DNA from: Longimicrobiales bacterium
GTDB taxonomy: Bacteria > Gemmatimonadota > Gemmatimonadetes > Longimicrobiales > Gaopeijiaceae
DNA: 64,000 nt
Assembly (NCBI GenBank): GCA_028823235.1
Contig: JAPKBW010000009.1
Coordinates: 1-64,000 of the forward strand
Direction: 5' to 3'
The notes below the pieces were generated by a model. It had not been told where the DNA came from and did not search any database. It worked only from the letters and a program-made list of their open reading frames with translations. A program made the position numbers and the translations under genes. This document shows, in pieces, positions 55,830 through 64,000 of the stretch. The first letter of the stretch is position 1; each line of letters starts with the position of its first letter.

Positions 55830-56954
55830 TTAAGTTCGTGGGACCGGGGTCGCGCCGGAACCGCTCGCGCGCGTGAGCCCGGGGAACGGCAGCGTCGCAG
55901 ATGCTCCACTGTCGTCGGGCGAGGCTTCGCCCCGTTCATACCGGTAGCGCGCGGCCCGAGCGACCATGGCTCCGTTGTCCAGAGACAGCCTGGGTGACGC
56001 ATGAAATACGCCTGAGGGCCCCTCATCGTCTGACTGAGCCACGTCGGCCAGGCTCTCTGCCATCTGCGTCCTCAGGTGCTGATTCGCGCTCACGCCGCCG
56101 CCTAGCACGACTCGGGCACAGCCGGTCTCCTCGACAGCCCTCATCGTCTTGGCAACGAGCACGTCCACTGATGCGGCCTGAAAAGACGCAGCAATGTTGG
56201 CCTTCTCGGCCTCCAGGTGATCGGCTCCGCCCTCCGCCTCGATCGCCTTGGTCAGTTCCACGACAGCCGTCTTCAACCCACTGAATGAGAAGTCATAATA
56301 GTCGTTCCCGTCGGGCGCCTGATTGCCCCGGAGCATGGGTCGCGGAAGACGATGGGCCTTGCCGTCACCTTTGAGGGCGAGCCGCTCGATCGCAGGACCG
56401 CCGGGATAGGGGAGCCCAAGCAACTTCGCAACCTTGTCGAAGGCCTCCCCCGCAGCGTCATCCCGGGTCTGACCCAGCAGGCGGTACTCCCCCCACTCAG
56501 CCGCATGAAGTAGCAGAGTGTGCCCCCCCGACACGAGGAGTGCTACGAACGGCGGTTCGGCCTCCGGCTGCTCAAGCGACGGAGCGAAGAGATGCGCTTC
56601 CATGTGGTGGACGCCCACCCAGGGACGATCGAGGCCATAAGCAACGGCCTTGGTCCAGCACACACCCACCAGCAACGCTCCGATCAGTCCTGGGCCAGCG
56701 GTGACCCCGAAGACATCGATATCCTCAAGCGCAACACCCGCCTCCCGCAACGTCTGATCGACGACCGCGTCCACCTTCTGGAGATGCGCGCGCGCGGCTA
56801 GTTCTGGGACGACGCCACCGTACACCGCATGGACGTCTTGGGAGAGGATGACGTGCCCGAGAATCCGGTGGCCTCCGTCGAGCACTGCGGCAGAGGTTTC
56901 GTCACAGGATGTTTCGAGACCCAGAACCAGTGGACCCGGCGAAGAGATCGTCAC
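55830..56954 (-). CDS. tsaD: tRNA threonylcarbamoyladenosine transferase TsaD
   Basis: 374 aa. ETSCDETSAAVLD at the N-terminus, the metal-binding HHMEAH, LLVSGGHT and GGVSANQHLR are all present. It makes the t6A37 modification on ANN-decoding tRNAs together with TsaB, C and E. The C-terminal 40 residues after the ASKHA fold are low-complexity. The start overlaps the YbbR-protein stop by four bases (ATGA). Confidence 0.96.
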   Translation of the reverse strand: MTISSPGPLVLGLETSCDETSAAVLDGGHRILGHVILSQDVHAVYGGVVPELAARAHLQKVDAVVDQTLREAGVALEDIDVFGVTAGPGLIGALLVGVCWTKAVAYGLDRPWVGVHHMEAHLFAPSLEQPEAEPPFVALLVSGGHTLLLHAAEWGEYRLLGQTRDDAAGEAFDKVAKLLGLPYPGGPAIERLALKGDGKAHRLPRPMLRGNQAPDGNDYYDFSFSGLKTAVVELTKAIEAEGGADHLEAEKANIAASFQAASVDVLVAKTMRAVEETGCARVVLGGGVSANQHLRTQMAESLADVAQSDDEGPSGVFHASPRLSLDNGAMVARAARYRYERGEASPDDSGASATLPFPGLTRASGSGATPVPRT

Positions 56955-57967
56955 CTCTCGCTCCTGCCGTCGTCCGACCCTCCGTCGGGCCCCTCTCCCT
57001 CCGGACTGCCCCAGTCTTGGTCGATCACACGGCGAACGGTAATGCGTTCGGGTTCAAGGGCCGCGGTCACCAACGCGGGCACGCCATCAATTTGAACTCG
57101 AACGAAACGTTCTTCACCCGGCATCATGCCCAGAAGAAGATCAGTTGGAACCCAGACTCGGAGACGCGATGGGTCTAGTGCGGTTACGATGCTGCGCGCG
57201 CCCATTACCCGGACCTGAATCGTGGCCGGATCAGCGACGACCGCCGCCTCAACCGGATTCGCGACGGCCTGCACGGTGATCCCGTCGAGCACTCTTTCAA
57301 TTAAGCCCTCGACGCGAATGCCCAGCGACGCCGTCGGAGGGACGACTGAGGAGCCGAGAAAGCCCGATGTGTCTAAGGCCACGGCAAACACGCCGGACCG
57401 ACTGATCGACGACAAATCGAACGGTTCGAGGATGAGCGAATCGAGACCTTCGAGTCTGCTCTGCGGCCCGCGTACCCGCACCAGCTGAGGACTCAACTCG
57501 ATGTCGGCAGCCATCCCAAGGTGATCAGGCACTCGCCCAGCGAGCCTCATAGCAACTGGGATCATTCTGACCTGCGCTTCTTCGAAGGTCACCCGCACAG
57601 TCGCAGGAGAAATCGACTCGACAGTCAGTCCAGATCGCTGCCCGAGCTGCACCCACTCACGCCGCAGGGTTATGAGCGTATCGCGAGCACCGATGGTCCC
57701 AATGGGAACGCGGATGCTCGTGCCTTCCCTAGCCAGGCTGATGATCTCTCGAGCGGGCCCACCCAACCGCAGCTCAACCGTTGCTGGTGCAGATGCGCCG
57801 GAAGTGGTCCAAGCGGTGTCCAAGACCTGAATACGGACCGGGACCGCCTCGAAGGTCTCCTGATTCGTCGGCTCGGTCTGGACGAGCGCCCAGAGGAAGA
57901 TGGACAGCCCGAGGGCAGACACCTTCAGACGCCAGTTGTGCACAAGCGTCTGAGATCGGCTGGTCAC
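56951..57967 (-). CDS. YbbR-domain (CdaR-like) membrane-anchored protein
   Basis: 338 aa. One N-terminal transmembrane helix (LKVSALGLSIFLWALVQT) precedes three or so YbbR repeats outside the membrane. YbbR proteins partner with the diadenylate cyclase CdaA in Firmicutes, but no cyclase gene lies here. GTG start at 57967, 4 bp after the redoxin stop. Confidence 0.82.
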   Translation of the reverse strand: MTSRSQTLVHNWRLKVSALGLSIFLWALVQTEPTNQETFEAVPVRIQVLDTAWTTSGASAPATVELRLGGPAREIISLAREGTSIRVPIGTIGARDTLITLRREWVQLGQRSGLTVESISPATVRVTFEEAQVRMIPVAMRLAGRVPDHLGMAADIELSPQLVRVRGPQSRLEGLDSLILEPFDLSSISRSGVFAVALDTSGFLGSSVVPPTASLGIRVEGLIERVLDGITVQAVANPVEAAVVADPATIQVRVMGARSIVTALDPSRLRVWVPTDLLLGMMPGEERFVRVQIDGVPALVTAALEPERITVRRVIDQDWGSPEGEGPDGGSDDGRSER

Positions 57968-57971
57968 CGTG

Positions 57972-58574
57972 CTAGTCCGCGCTAAGGAGCCTGCGAATCA
58001 GCTCCTCGTTCTCGGGCGCATCCCACGTGGTCTCGCCGGCGACCTTCTTGTGGATGATGCCGTCTTTGCCGATGAGAAAGCTCTCCGGCACGCCCGTAGT
58101 CTGGTAGATGCGCTGAATGTTGCCCGATGGATTGTGCAGGATCGGGAATGTGAGACCGAGCGACGTCGTGAACTCAGCCAAGTTCCCACCCGCGCGCCCC
58201 CCGATATCGCGTTGCCCAAAGGGCGCATCAACGCTGATCGCCAGAATTTCGAAATCCTCGCCATCGAGCGCCTCGTAGAGACGCTGCATCGAGGGCATCT
58301 CAACCACGCACGGACCACACCAGGTCGCCCACACGTTCAGGAGCAAGACCTTGTCCCCGAGGTAGTCACTGAGGGCCACTTCGTCGCCGGCCATATCGAC
58401 CACGAGGAAGTCCGGCGCGACGCTGCCGGGCAGCACGGGTTGGTAGTTCTCCCGCCCCACCCACGCGAAAGCCACCATAGCAGCAACGCCGACGATGGCC
58501 CACAAGTAGGGCGAGCGGACGAACCAGCGCGGGAGTAAGTGCATGCTGTAGCTGCTACGAATTTCGGGGGTCAT
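57972..58574 (-). CDS. TlpA/ResA-like membrane-anchored thiol-disulfide oxidoreductase
   Basis: 200 aa. An N-terminal anchor (about 20-40) is followed by a thioredoxin-fold domain with the active site WATWCGPC and GVPESFLI carrying the cis-proline region. It should act on disulfides outside the cytoplasm. The ATG overlaps the PASTA gene stop (ATGA). Confidence 0.92.
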   Translation of the reverse strand: MTPEIRSSYSMHLLPRWFVRSPYLWAIVGVAAMVAFAWVGRENYQPVLPGSVAPDFLVVDMAGDEVALSDYLGDKVLLLNVWATWCGPCVVEMPSMQRLYEALDGEDFEILAISVDAPFGQRDIGGRAGGNLAEFTTSLGLTFPILHNPSGNIQRIYQTTGVPESFLIGKDGIIHKKVAGETTWDAPENEELIRRLLSAD

Positions 58575-59521
58575 TGTTCCGTCTCGAGACCTCGTCTGCC
58601 AACCTTCAAACGCACGCCGCTTCCCCGTTGCAGTTCCGTGTCCGCTACCGGTTCCTGTTCGACGATGATGCCCTGATCACGCCCAAAGCGGAACACTTCC
58701 TGCACGTCAGCCACCACGAGTCCAAGCGAGTCGAGCAGCGCCTCTGCCTCAAGCTGCTCGAGACCGAGCACCAGCGGCATGGGAACAACGGGCGGGCCCG
58801 TGCTCACAACCAGACGAACCTGCGCCGGCAGGGCGACGATACTGTCCGGAGACGGAGAGACCTCGATTACCCGTCCCCGTGGTGCATCCGCCTCTGCAGT
58901 GTCGACCGATACGACGAAGCCGCTCGTCTCAAGGACAACCCGAGCTCGTGACTCGTCCAGCCGCAGAACATCGGGGACGGACCGCATCTGGGGGCCCATG
59001 CTGATCGTGACGCGGACCAGTGTCTCTGGCGTCGCAACCTGCGTCGGCAGCGGAGACTGCCCCAGTATTAGCCCTGCGGCGACGGACGGGTGTCGAAGGG
59101 AGTCGACGATACCCATCTCGAGGTTGGCCCCTGCCAGCCGCTCGCCGGCAGTAGCGAGGCCCATCCCGCGAAGATCAGGCACCTCAAACAGATCTCCAGG
59201 TGGCGGCGGCGCAGGGAACAGAACCTGAGTCGAGACCAGATAACCGAAGCCTCCGCCGATGACTGCGATGCCCACAACCGCACCGACCAGCTTGCTCCCG
59301 GCCAGCCCCACCTTCCCCACCCTGCGAGGCACTGAAGAGGCATTGTCCGCATTCATGCTCGATTTCTCTGCTGTAACCGCAGACGTGTTCTCCGACATGG
59401 GTGCGGCGAACCCGATGCCCTCAGGCTTCTCCGCAGACTCCTGCGAGCCCATATCGTCAGATACATTCTGCTTTTTCGTTCGCCGGCGTCGATTGCGGCC
59501 CAGCGAGTCACCGAGTTTCAT
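58571..59521 (-). CDS. PASTA-domain membrane protein without kinase domain
   Basis: 316 aa. A charged, low-complexity N-terminus (about 1-75), one transmembrane helix (about 76-98), then three PASTA repeats starting with VPDLRGM, VPDVLRL and MPLVLGL. PASTA domains bind murein or beta-lactams. They usually follow a Ser/Thr kinase, but none is fused here; placement after rsmB mirrors the kinase gene of other genomes. Confidence 0.87.
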   Translation of the reverse strand: MKLGDSLGRNRRRRTKKQNVSDDMGSQESAEKPEGIGFAAPMSENTSAVTAEKSSMNADNASSVPRRVGKVGLAGSKLVGAVVGIAVIGGGFGYLVSTQVLFPAPPPPGDLFEVPDLRGMGLATAGERLAGANLEMGIVDSLRHPSVAAGLILGQSPLPTQVATPETLVRVTISMGPQMRSVPDVLRLDESRARVVLETSGFVVSVDTAEADAPRGRVIEVSPSPDSIVALPAQVRLVVSTGPPVVPMPLVLGLEQLEAEALLDSLGLVVADVQEVFRFGRDQGIIVEQEPVADTELQRGSGVRLKVGRRGLETEQ

Positions 59522-60825
59522 GACACCCTCCGGAGACGGGCGGCGAACGCACCATCGAACTCCGTGTCCTGGGGAAGGACGACCAGCGTGCCGTCCTCTG
59601 CTTTCATCGATGCAGGAACCACCCCGCTGTCCTCGATTGAGAAATCCACCCGGTCGGAGAGGAATGCCTCAACCACCGCTTCGTTCTCTTCCGGCTCAAG
59701 CGTGCACGTGGAGTAGACGACCAGTCCACCAGGGCGCACGCAGTCGGCGGCCGCTGCGAGCATACCGCCCTGCAGGGCAGCCATCTCGTTAATGGAGTCC
59801 GGGCTCAGCCGCCAGCGTGCGTCCGGGTGCCGAGCCAGGGTTCCGGTTCCTGTACACGGAGCGTCGAGTAGCACGACATCAGCGCCCAACACCGGAGGGT
59901 GCAGGGCATCCGCCACGACGAGCGCCATCGGGTGCCCCACGCGGTGGGCGTTGTCTTTCAGCATGCGAAGACGCGACTCCGAACGATCGGCGGCCAGGAT
60001 AAACTCCGGGCGGGCGGGCAGAGCGAGCACCTTGCCGCCGGGTGCCGCACAAAGATCTGCAACCATCGTGCCGGATGGAACATCCGCATACACAGAAACG
60101 AGATTGGCTGCCGGATCCTGAACAATCGCAGGGGCTGCTGCAGCCAGAGCGCCGCGGACAGAAACACCGTCCTGCAGCCTTAGGCAGAAAGCTCCCCGCC
60201 CAGCCGCAGTGGCTTCGAATCCAGCGGCTATCAGCCGCTCTGTCGTCTGATCCAGGTCGCACTCGAGCGGGACGATATGGGTAGCCGGACGCCGGTTGTT
60301 CGCGATCACCAAGCGCCGGACGTCATCGGTGGACCATCGAGCGAGCCACCGGTCAATCAGCCAGCGCGGGTGCGAGCCCCAGCGTTCCAGATAGCCAGCA
60401 AAGTCGTCGTGCTCTGAGGGGAAGCGGTCCGGTCCATCCCCCGCAGCGGCAACTTTACGGAGGACGGCATTGGCAAACCCCGCGGGCGGCCCACCCACTG
60501 CCTCTTTGATCTGATCCACCGTCTCGGAAACCCCCGCGTACTCGGGGACACTGCCCATATACAAAATCTGATAAGCGCCAAGACGGAGGAGTTCGAGAAC
60601 CTTTCCGTCGACCGACTCCAGACCACGACGCACATGGGGTGCGATCAGGTGGTCCAGTCGACCGCGAAGTCGTGTGACCCCGTAAGTCAGCTCGTGAGCA
60701 AAAGCCCGGTCCCTAGGCTCCAGACTTCCGGCAACGGCATTGAACGCGCGATCGAGTCGCCGACCGCGTTCTGTTTCGAGGCGAATGGAGAAGGCCGCCG
60801 CGCGGCCCGGAGAGGTCCGGCTCAG
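59518..60825 (-). CDS. rsmB: 16S rRNA cytosine-C5 methyltransferase RsmB with probable CTG start
   Basis: About 435 aa when read from a CTG at 60825. The NusB-like N-terminal domain begins just after that codon (RAAAFSIRLETERG, AFNAVAG, DRAFAHELTYG). The methyltransferase shows CAAPGGK, DAPCTGTGTLARHP and YSTCTLEPEEN with both catalytic cysteines. No ATG, GTG or TTG exists in frame until 60633, which would remove most of the NusB domain. The CTG overlaps the thiG TGA as CTGA, the same coupling geometry as its neighbours. ATT codons are other options. Confidence 0.9.
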   Translation of the reverse strand: MSRTSPGRAAAFSIRLETERGRRLDRAFNAVAGSLEPRDRAFAHELTYGVTRLRGRLDHLIAPHVRRGLESVDGKVLELLRLGAYQILYMGSVPEYAGVSETVDQIKEAVGGPPAGFANAVLRKVAAAGDGPDRFPSEHDDFAGYLERWGSHPRWLIDRWLARWSTDDVRRLVIANNRRPATHIVPLECDLDQTTERLIAAGFEATAAGRGAFCLRLQDGVSVRGALAAAAPAIVQDPAANLVSVYADVPSGTMVADLCAAPGGKVLALPARPEFILAADRSESRLRMLKDNAHRVGHPMALVVADALHPPVLGADVVLLDAPCTGTGTLARHPDARWRLSPDSINEMAALQGGMLAAAADCVRPGGLVVYSTCTLEPEENEAVVEAFLSDRVDFSIEDSGVVPASMKAEDGTLVVLPQDTEFDGAFAARLRRVS

Positions 60826-61628
60826 TCGAGCATTCCAGCAGTCGGAGAAGATGGAACCGCGATTTCACGCGAGGGCATGCGCCCGGCAAGATAGGCGAGC
60901 CTGCCCGCCAGGGTCGCGTGCTTCATCGCGTGAGACATGCACACCGGATCATCAGCAGTCGCCAACGCGGTGTTCATCAGCACGCCGTCGACACCTTGTT
61001 CCATCGTGATGCAGGCGTGCGAAGCAGTGCCGACCCCGGCATCGACGATCACCGGCACTTCAAGTCGATTCTTGATCTCGCGAATGAAATAGGGGTTCAC
61101 CACACCGAGCCCGCTGCCGATCGGAGAAGCAAGAGGCATGACAGCCGCGCACCCAGCGTCCTCGAGTCTGAGGGCCGTGACCAAGTCATCGTTGGTATAA
61201 GCCATAACCTTGAAACCCTCATCGGCGAGAATTTTCGCCGCTTCCAGCGTAGCCTGGACGTCAGGGAGCAATGTCTTCTCGTCGCCGATCACTTCGAGCT
61301 TCACGAACTCGTTGAAGCCCGCAGCCCTGGCGAGTCGTGCATATCGAATCGCGTCCTCAGCAGTGTAGCAGCCCGCGGTGTTGGCGAGCAGAAAAAACTC
61401 GTCCGGGCTGAGGTGATGCAGGATGGCCTCTTCCTTCGTGCGGTCGAGGTCGACCCGGCGCACGGCGACGGTCACCATCTCGGTACCGGCCGCGCGAATG
61501 GCGTCGACCATGATCTCATTGGTCTCGTACTTCCCGGTGCCCACGATCAGTCGAGAGGTGAATTCAACTCCCCCGATCGTCAAAGGACCATCCAGAGCCC
61601 TCGCTGCGTCGATCATCGCTTCGGTCAT
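60822..61628 (-). CDS. thiG: thiazole synthase ThiG
   Basis: 268 aa TIM barrel. The Schiff-base lysine lies in VKLEVIGDEKTLLPD; RLIVGTGKY, VMAYTNDD, VMPLASPIGSG and DAGVGTASHA are standard. It builds the thiazole phosphate of thiamine from DXP, dehydroglycine or glycine imine, and ThiS thiocarboxylate. The ATG at 61628 is 13 bp after thiS; the frame extends upstream only as antisense of thiS. Confidence 0.95.
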   Translation of the reverse strand: MTEAMIDAARALDGPLTIGGVEFTSRLIVGTGKYETNEIMVDAIRAAGTEMVTVAVRRVDLDRTKEEAILHHLSPDEFFLLANTAGCYTAEDAIRYARLARAAGFNEFVKLEVIGDEKTLLPDVQATLEAAKILADEGFKVMAYTNDDLVTALRLEDAGCAAVMPLASPIGSGLGVVNPYFIREIKNRLEVPVIVDAGVGTASHACITMEQGVDGVLMNTALATADDPVCMSHAMKHATLAGRLAYLAGRMPSREIAVPSSPTAGMLD

Positions 61629-61641
61629 ACTTTGCGCATCT

Positions 61642-61860
61642 TCATCCACCGCCCACGAAGTGAACGAGTTCAAGGGTGTCGCCTTCCGACACCGCGTGGT
61701 CCTGATAGCTGTCTCGCTCAATGATGTCGCGGTTCAGTTCAACCACGACCATCCCCGGGTGGAGCTCCAGAGACTCGAGAAGGGAGTGCACGGTGAGGCC
61801 CGTCGAAACCTCACGCTCTTTCCCGTTGAGCTGAACCTGAATCGTGTTCGTTTGCGTCAC
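61642..61860 (-). CDS. thiS: sulfur carrier protein ThiS
   Basis: 72 aa ubiquitin-like carrier ending in the required Gly-Gly (VHFVGGG). The GTG at 61860 overlaps the tenI stop as GTGA and gives the normal N-terminus (IQVQLNGKE). It donates sulfur as thiocarboxylate to ThiG. Confidence 0.92.
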   Translation of the reverse strand: MTQTNTIQVQLNGKEREVSTGLTVHSLLESLELHPGMVVVELNRDIIERDSYQDHAVSEGDTLELVHFVGGG

Positions 61861-62537
61861 ACCTTTACTCCGTGCTGGCTGAGGACCGAAATGTACTCTG
61901 CAACGGCCTCCACGGGATCCGGTGCGTCCCAGATGCCGCGAATCACTGCGACACCGTAACACCCCGTGCCCATGACTTCGGTGACTCCGGCCGGATCGAT
62001 TCCACCGATACCAATGACCGGTGTGCCCATCGCTGCCTCAACCAGTTCGCCCAGAGCGACTGCTCCGATACCAGCTGTCCCCGGGTGTGATTGCGTCGCA
62101 TAGACAGGACCTGCGAACAGGTAGTCTGGCGCTCGCTCCACCGCGGCCCAGACCTCCTCCTCGGAATGTACCGATACACCCACGGACACACCCTCACCTA
62201 CCACTCGCCGCGCATCTCTCACGTCGAGCGAGCGCCGTCCAAGATGTACTGCCGGGAGTCCCAGAGCCTTGGCGACATCGAGACGATCGTTCGCCACGAC
62301 CCAACCGTCGCTCTTCTCCGCGACCACCTGGAGCCGCGCCGAAGCTCGGAACACCTCCGCACCGGAAGCGCGGGGGCCGCGAACATGCAAGGCGACGTTC
62401 GAGCCACCCATCGACAGGATCGACTCCGCTACGGACGGCCATTCATCTCTGGCGAGCGCATCATCGTCCGTCACGATGTGAAGTCGGGGGATCAGGGTCG
62501 AAGCCGCCATCGCCGGTGGCCCGTCACCGCGCGTCAC
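61857..62537 (-). CDS. tenI: thiamine-phosphate synthase superfamily protein, thiazole tautomerase (TenI)-like
   Basis: 226 aa. Fold and motifs (NDRLDVAKAL, VHLG, YLFAGPVYATQSHPG, VIGIGGI) fit the ThiE/TenI family. The ThiE diphosphate motif with its Arg-Lys pair is altered (VALHVRGP), the usual QxD after VHLG is missing, and the GVSVHSEEE histidine segment looks like TenI. With thiS and thiG next to it, aromatisation of the thiazole is the likely step. ThiE remains possible. Confidence 0.75.
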   Translation of the reverse strand: MTRGDGPPAMAASTLIPRLHIVTDDDALARDEWPSVAESILSMGGSNVALHVRGPRASGAEVFRASARLQVVAEKSDGWVVANDRLDVAKALGLPAVHLGRRSLDVRDARRVVGEGVSVGVSVHSEEEVWAAVERAPDYLFAGPVYATQSHPGTAGIGAVALGELVEAAMGTPVIGIGGIDPAGVTEVMGTGCYGVAVIRGIWDAPDPVEAVAEYISVLSQHGVKV

Positions 62538-63526
62538 TCGAAGCGCTGGCCCGGCTCGATGCCACGGCCGTTGATCCAGTCCGAGATCGTCATCCGGCGC
62601 TTGCCGGGGGGCTGTCCTTCATGGAACGAAACGCCGCCGGAGCTAGTCGCGACCAGAACGCCGTCCTCAACCGATGCTCTCAGTACCGTTCCCGGACTCA
62701 CATTGAGTTGCGCGGTGCGGGGGCCACCGTTTGTCGACAGTCCGCCAGCCTCGAGCGACTCAACGTCCTCTCCTGACCAGACAGCCGGACGAAACAGTTT
62801 CACCGGAGCATCCGCCAGCATCGACCACGCCCCAGGCACCGGGTCCATTCCCCTTGCATGGCCGGCGACCTCAGCAGCCGGACGGTTCCAATCGATTCGT
62901 GCTACCGCCCGATTCACCTTGGGAGCGAACGTCGCCAAGGTGTGATCCTGCTCGACCTCTTCGGCGGCGCCAATACTCATCAGGGCAAGTGCCTCGACTA
63001 AGGCCGCCGCACCGAGCTCGGACAGGCGAGTCGTCAGGTCTCCGGCGGTCTCGTCCGAGAGAATAAGCTCCTCGACTCGATGGATCATGGCGCCCGCATC
63101 CATTGCCTTCACCATGCGCATGACGGTGACACCGGTCGTCTGATGACCGCGTGCGATCGCCCAGTTGATCGGGGCCGCCCCGCGAAGCTCGGGAAGCAGG
63201 GAGGCGTGCACATTGATCGACCCGAGGCGCGGAAGTTCCAACACCTCGGTGGTAAGAATGTGGCCGTATGCGACGACGACAGAGATATCCGGCTCAAGCG
63301 CCCGAACCTCCTCGATGAATTCTTGCGTTTTCGGAAGGTCCGGCGTCAGGACGGGGAAGCCCTGCTCGATGGCCACTTCCTTAATCGGTGACGGACGAAG
63401 CCGGCGTCCACGCCCCGCAGGGCGGTCGGGCTGTGTCACCACTCCGACGATCTCGAAGCCCTCGCCGTCTATGGCTCGCAGCGACGGAACCGCAAAAGCT
63501 GGCGTGCCCCAGAACAGAATCCTCAC
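62534..63526 (-). CDS. fmt: methionyl-tRNA formyltransferase
   Basis: 330 aa. GTPAFAVPSL, TQPDRPAGRGR, NVHASLLPELRGAAPINWAI and the C-terminal OB-like domain are present. It formylates initiator Met-tRNA. Its stop overlaps the tenI start; 7 bp separate it from def. Confidence 0.96.
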   Translation of the reverse strand: MRILFWGTPAFAVPSLRAIDGEGFEIVGVVTQPDRPAGRGRRLRPSPIKEVAIEQGFPVLTPDLPKTQEFIEEVRALEPDISVVVAYGHILTTEVLELPRLGSINVHASLLPELRGAAPINWAIARGHQTTGVTVMRMVKAMDAGAMIHRVEELILSDETAGDLTTRLSELGAAALVEALALMSIGAAEEVEQDHTLATFAPKVNRAVARIDWNRPAAEVAGHARGMDPVPGAWSMLADAPVKLFRPAVWSGEDVESLEAGGLSTNGGPRTAQLNVSPGTVLRASVEDGVLVATSSGGVSFHEGQPPGKRRMTISDWINGRGIEPGQRFE

Positions 63527-63533
63527 GAGCGGC

Positions 63534-64000
63534 TCACGCCTCCTCGGCCTCCAGTTTCTTCCACTTCTTCATGAGCATGCGCCGCTTCAAGGGACTCACT
63601 CGATCGACGAAAAGAACTCCGTTCAGATGATCGATTTCATGCTGGAGAGCCCGACCGAACAGTCCATCGGTTTCGATGATGATTTCGTCCCCTTCGGGAT
63701 CACGACCCTCGACTCTGACTTCTGCGGGCCGCTGAACGGTTTCCTCGAGGCCTGGAATTGAAAGACATCCCTCCGATTGCTTCGCCGTCTCGTCACTGGA
63801 CCACGTCACGACCGGGTTCACCAGAGCGACGCGTTCGAAATCCTCGTCTTCGTCATCACTGTCAGGGCGACGAAGGTCCACGACGATGATCCGAAGTGGA
63901 AGGCCGATCTGAGGTGCGGCCAGACCGATGCCGTCGGCATGGTACATCGTCGCGTACATATCGCGCACCAGAGACCGGAGATCGTCGTCAAAAACCGTGA
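63534..64000 (-). CDS. def: peptide deformylase, N-terminus cut by window edge
   Basis: About 155 residues, open at the right edge. All three active-site motifs are present: GIGLAAPQIG, EGCLSIPG and HEIDHLNG. It removes the formyl group from new proteins, the partner step to fmt beside it. A 20-residue basic C-terminal tail follows the last helix. Confidence 0.95.
   Translation of the reverse strand, partial: TVFDDDLRSLVRDMYATMYHADGIGLAAPQIGLPLRIIVVDLRRPDSDDEDEDFERVALVNPVVTWSSDETAKQSEGCLSIPGLEETVQRPAEVRVEGRDPEGDEIIIETDGLFGRALQHEIDHLNGVLFVDRVSPLKRRMLMKKWKKLEAEEA

Noticed and set aside
61857-62600. TPP riboswitch before the thiazole genes
   Set aside because: No THI-box-like sequence or space exists; tenI starts inside the fmt stop.
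1-64000. CRISPR arrays, insertion sequences, rRNA genes, 4.5S RNA, tmRNA
   Set aside because: I looked for regular repeat-spacer patterns, transposase motifs with terminal repeats, and conserved RNA cores and recognised none; a covariance-model search would be needed to exclude small RNAs.

Overview
The window reads as chromosomal DNA of a Gram-negative, GC-rich bacterium, most likely a member of the Gemmatimonadota or a close relative. This is inferred from gene content: an outer-membrane assembly set (Omp85 protein, TamB), amino-group-carrier (LysW) biosynthesis, many secreted peptidases, a BNR-propeller protein and an ADOP-type permease fossil. No rRNA gene or CRISPR array is seen. Almost everything is ordinary core genome with very tight gene packing; start/stop overlaps (ATGA, GTGA, TGATG, TAGTG) join most adjacent genes on the minus strand.

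Layout. 1-880: a tRNA-Lys(TTT) with its terminator and the decayed 3' half of a tyrosine integrase, the scar of an old element. 880-5726 (minus): a five-gene carrier-protein operon, lysW-lysX-argC/lysY-class II amidotransferase-fused lysZ/lysJ, opposite an ACT-domain regulator (5851-6492). 6741-12069: MFS transporter, secreted M20 peptidase, permease fossil, DoxX protein and secreted Xaa-Pro dipeptidyl-peptidase. 12157-23014: the conserved ffh...rpsP-rimM-trmD-rplS-rnhB neighbourhood, split by an M28 lipoprotein peptidase and by a propeller/dipeptidase/DinB-like operon whose last gene carries an in-frame TAG. 23210-30467: purA with a terminator-like hairpin in its leader, a DapA-family aldolase, a pilT fossil, trpS and an inositol-phosphatase-type gene that share a 15-bp divergent spacer, a PLP decarboxylase and a truncated Lrp regulator.

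30395-39153 is a peptidoglycan-scavenging locus: NamZ (DUF1343), a GH3 NagZ, a NagZ-AmiE-like fusion, a sodium/solute symporter and a BadF-type (MurK-like) amino-sugar kinase. The expected flow is extracytoplasmic trimming of murein fragments to amino sugars and peptides, uptake, then phosphorylation. 39464-45948 holds asparaginase, a D-amino-acid-type aminotransferase, PspA, a YbjN-like protein and UvrA.

64000-46073 (minus) is one nearly gapless run of 16 genes: def, fmt, tenI, thiS, thiG, rsmB, a PASTA protein, a TlpA-like redoxin, a YbbR protein, tsaD, lgt, a phosphoesterase, a 60-aa membrane protein, an Omp85 protein, TamB and HtpX, ending at a hairpin terminator. It mixes translation initiation, thiamine thiazole synthesis and envelope assembly.

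The strongest candidates for undescribed biology are: the EgtC/YafJ-like Ntn amidohydrolase inside the LysW operon, which could replace the missing LysK carrier-release enzyme; the murein locus with its NagZ-AmiE fusion; the apparently leaderless divergent trpS/phosphatase promoter; the purA leader hairpin; and a probable CTG start of rsmB that overlaps the thiG stop. All functions are inferred from sequence recognition by eye; no database search was run.
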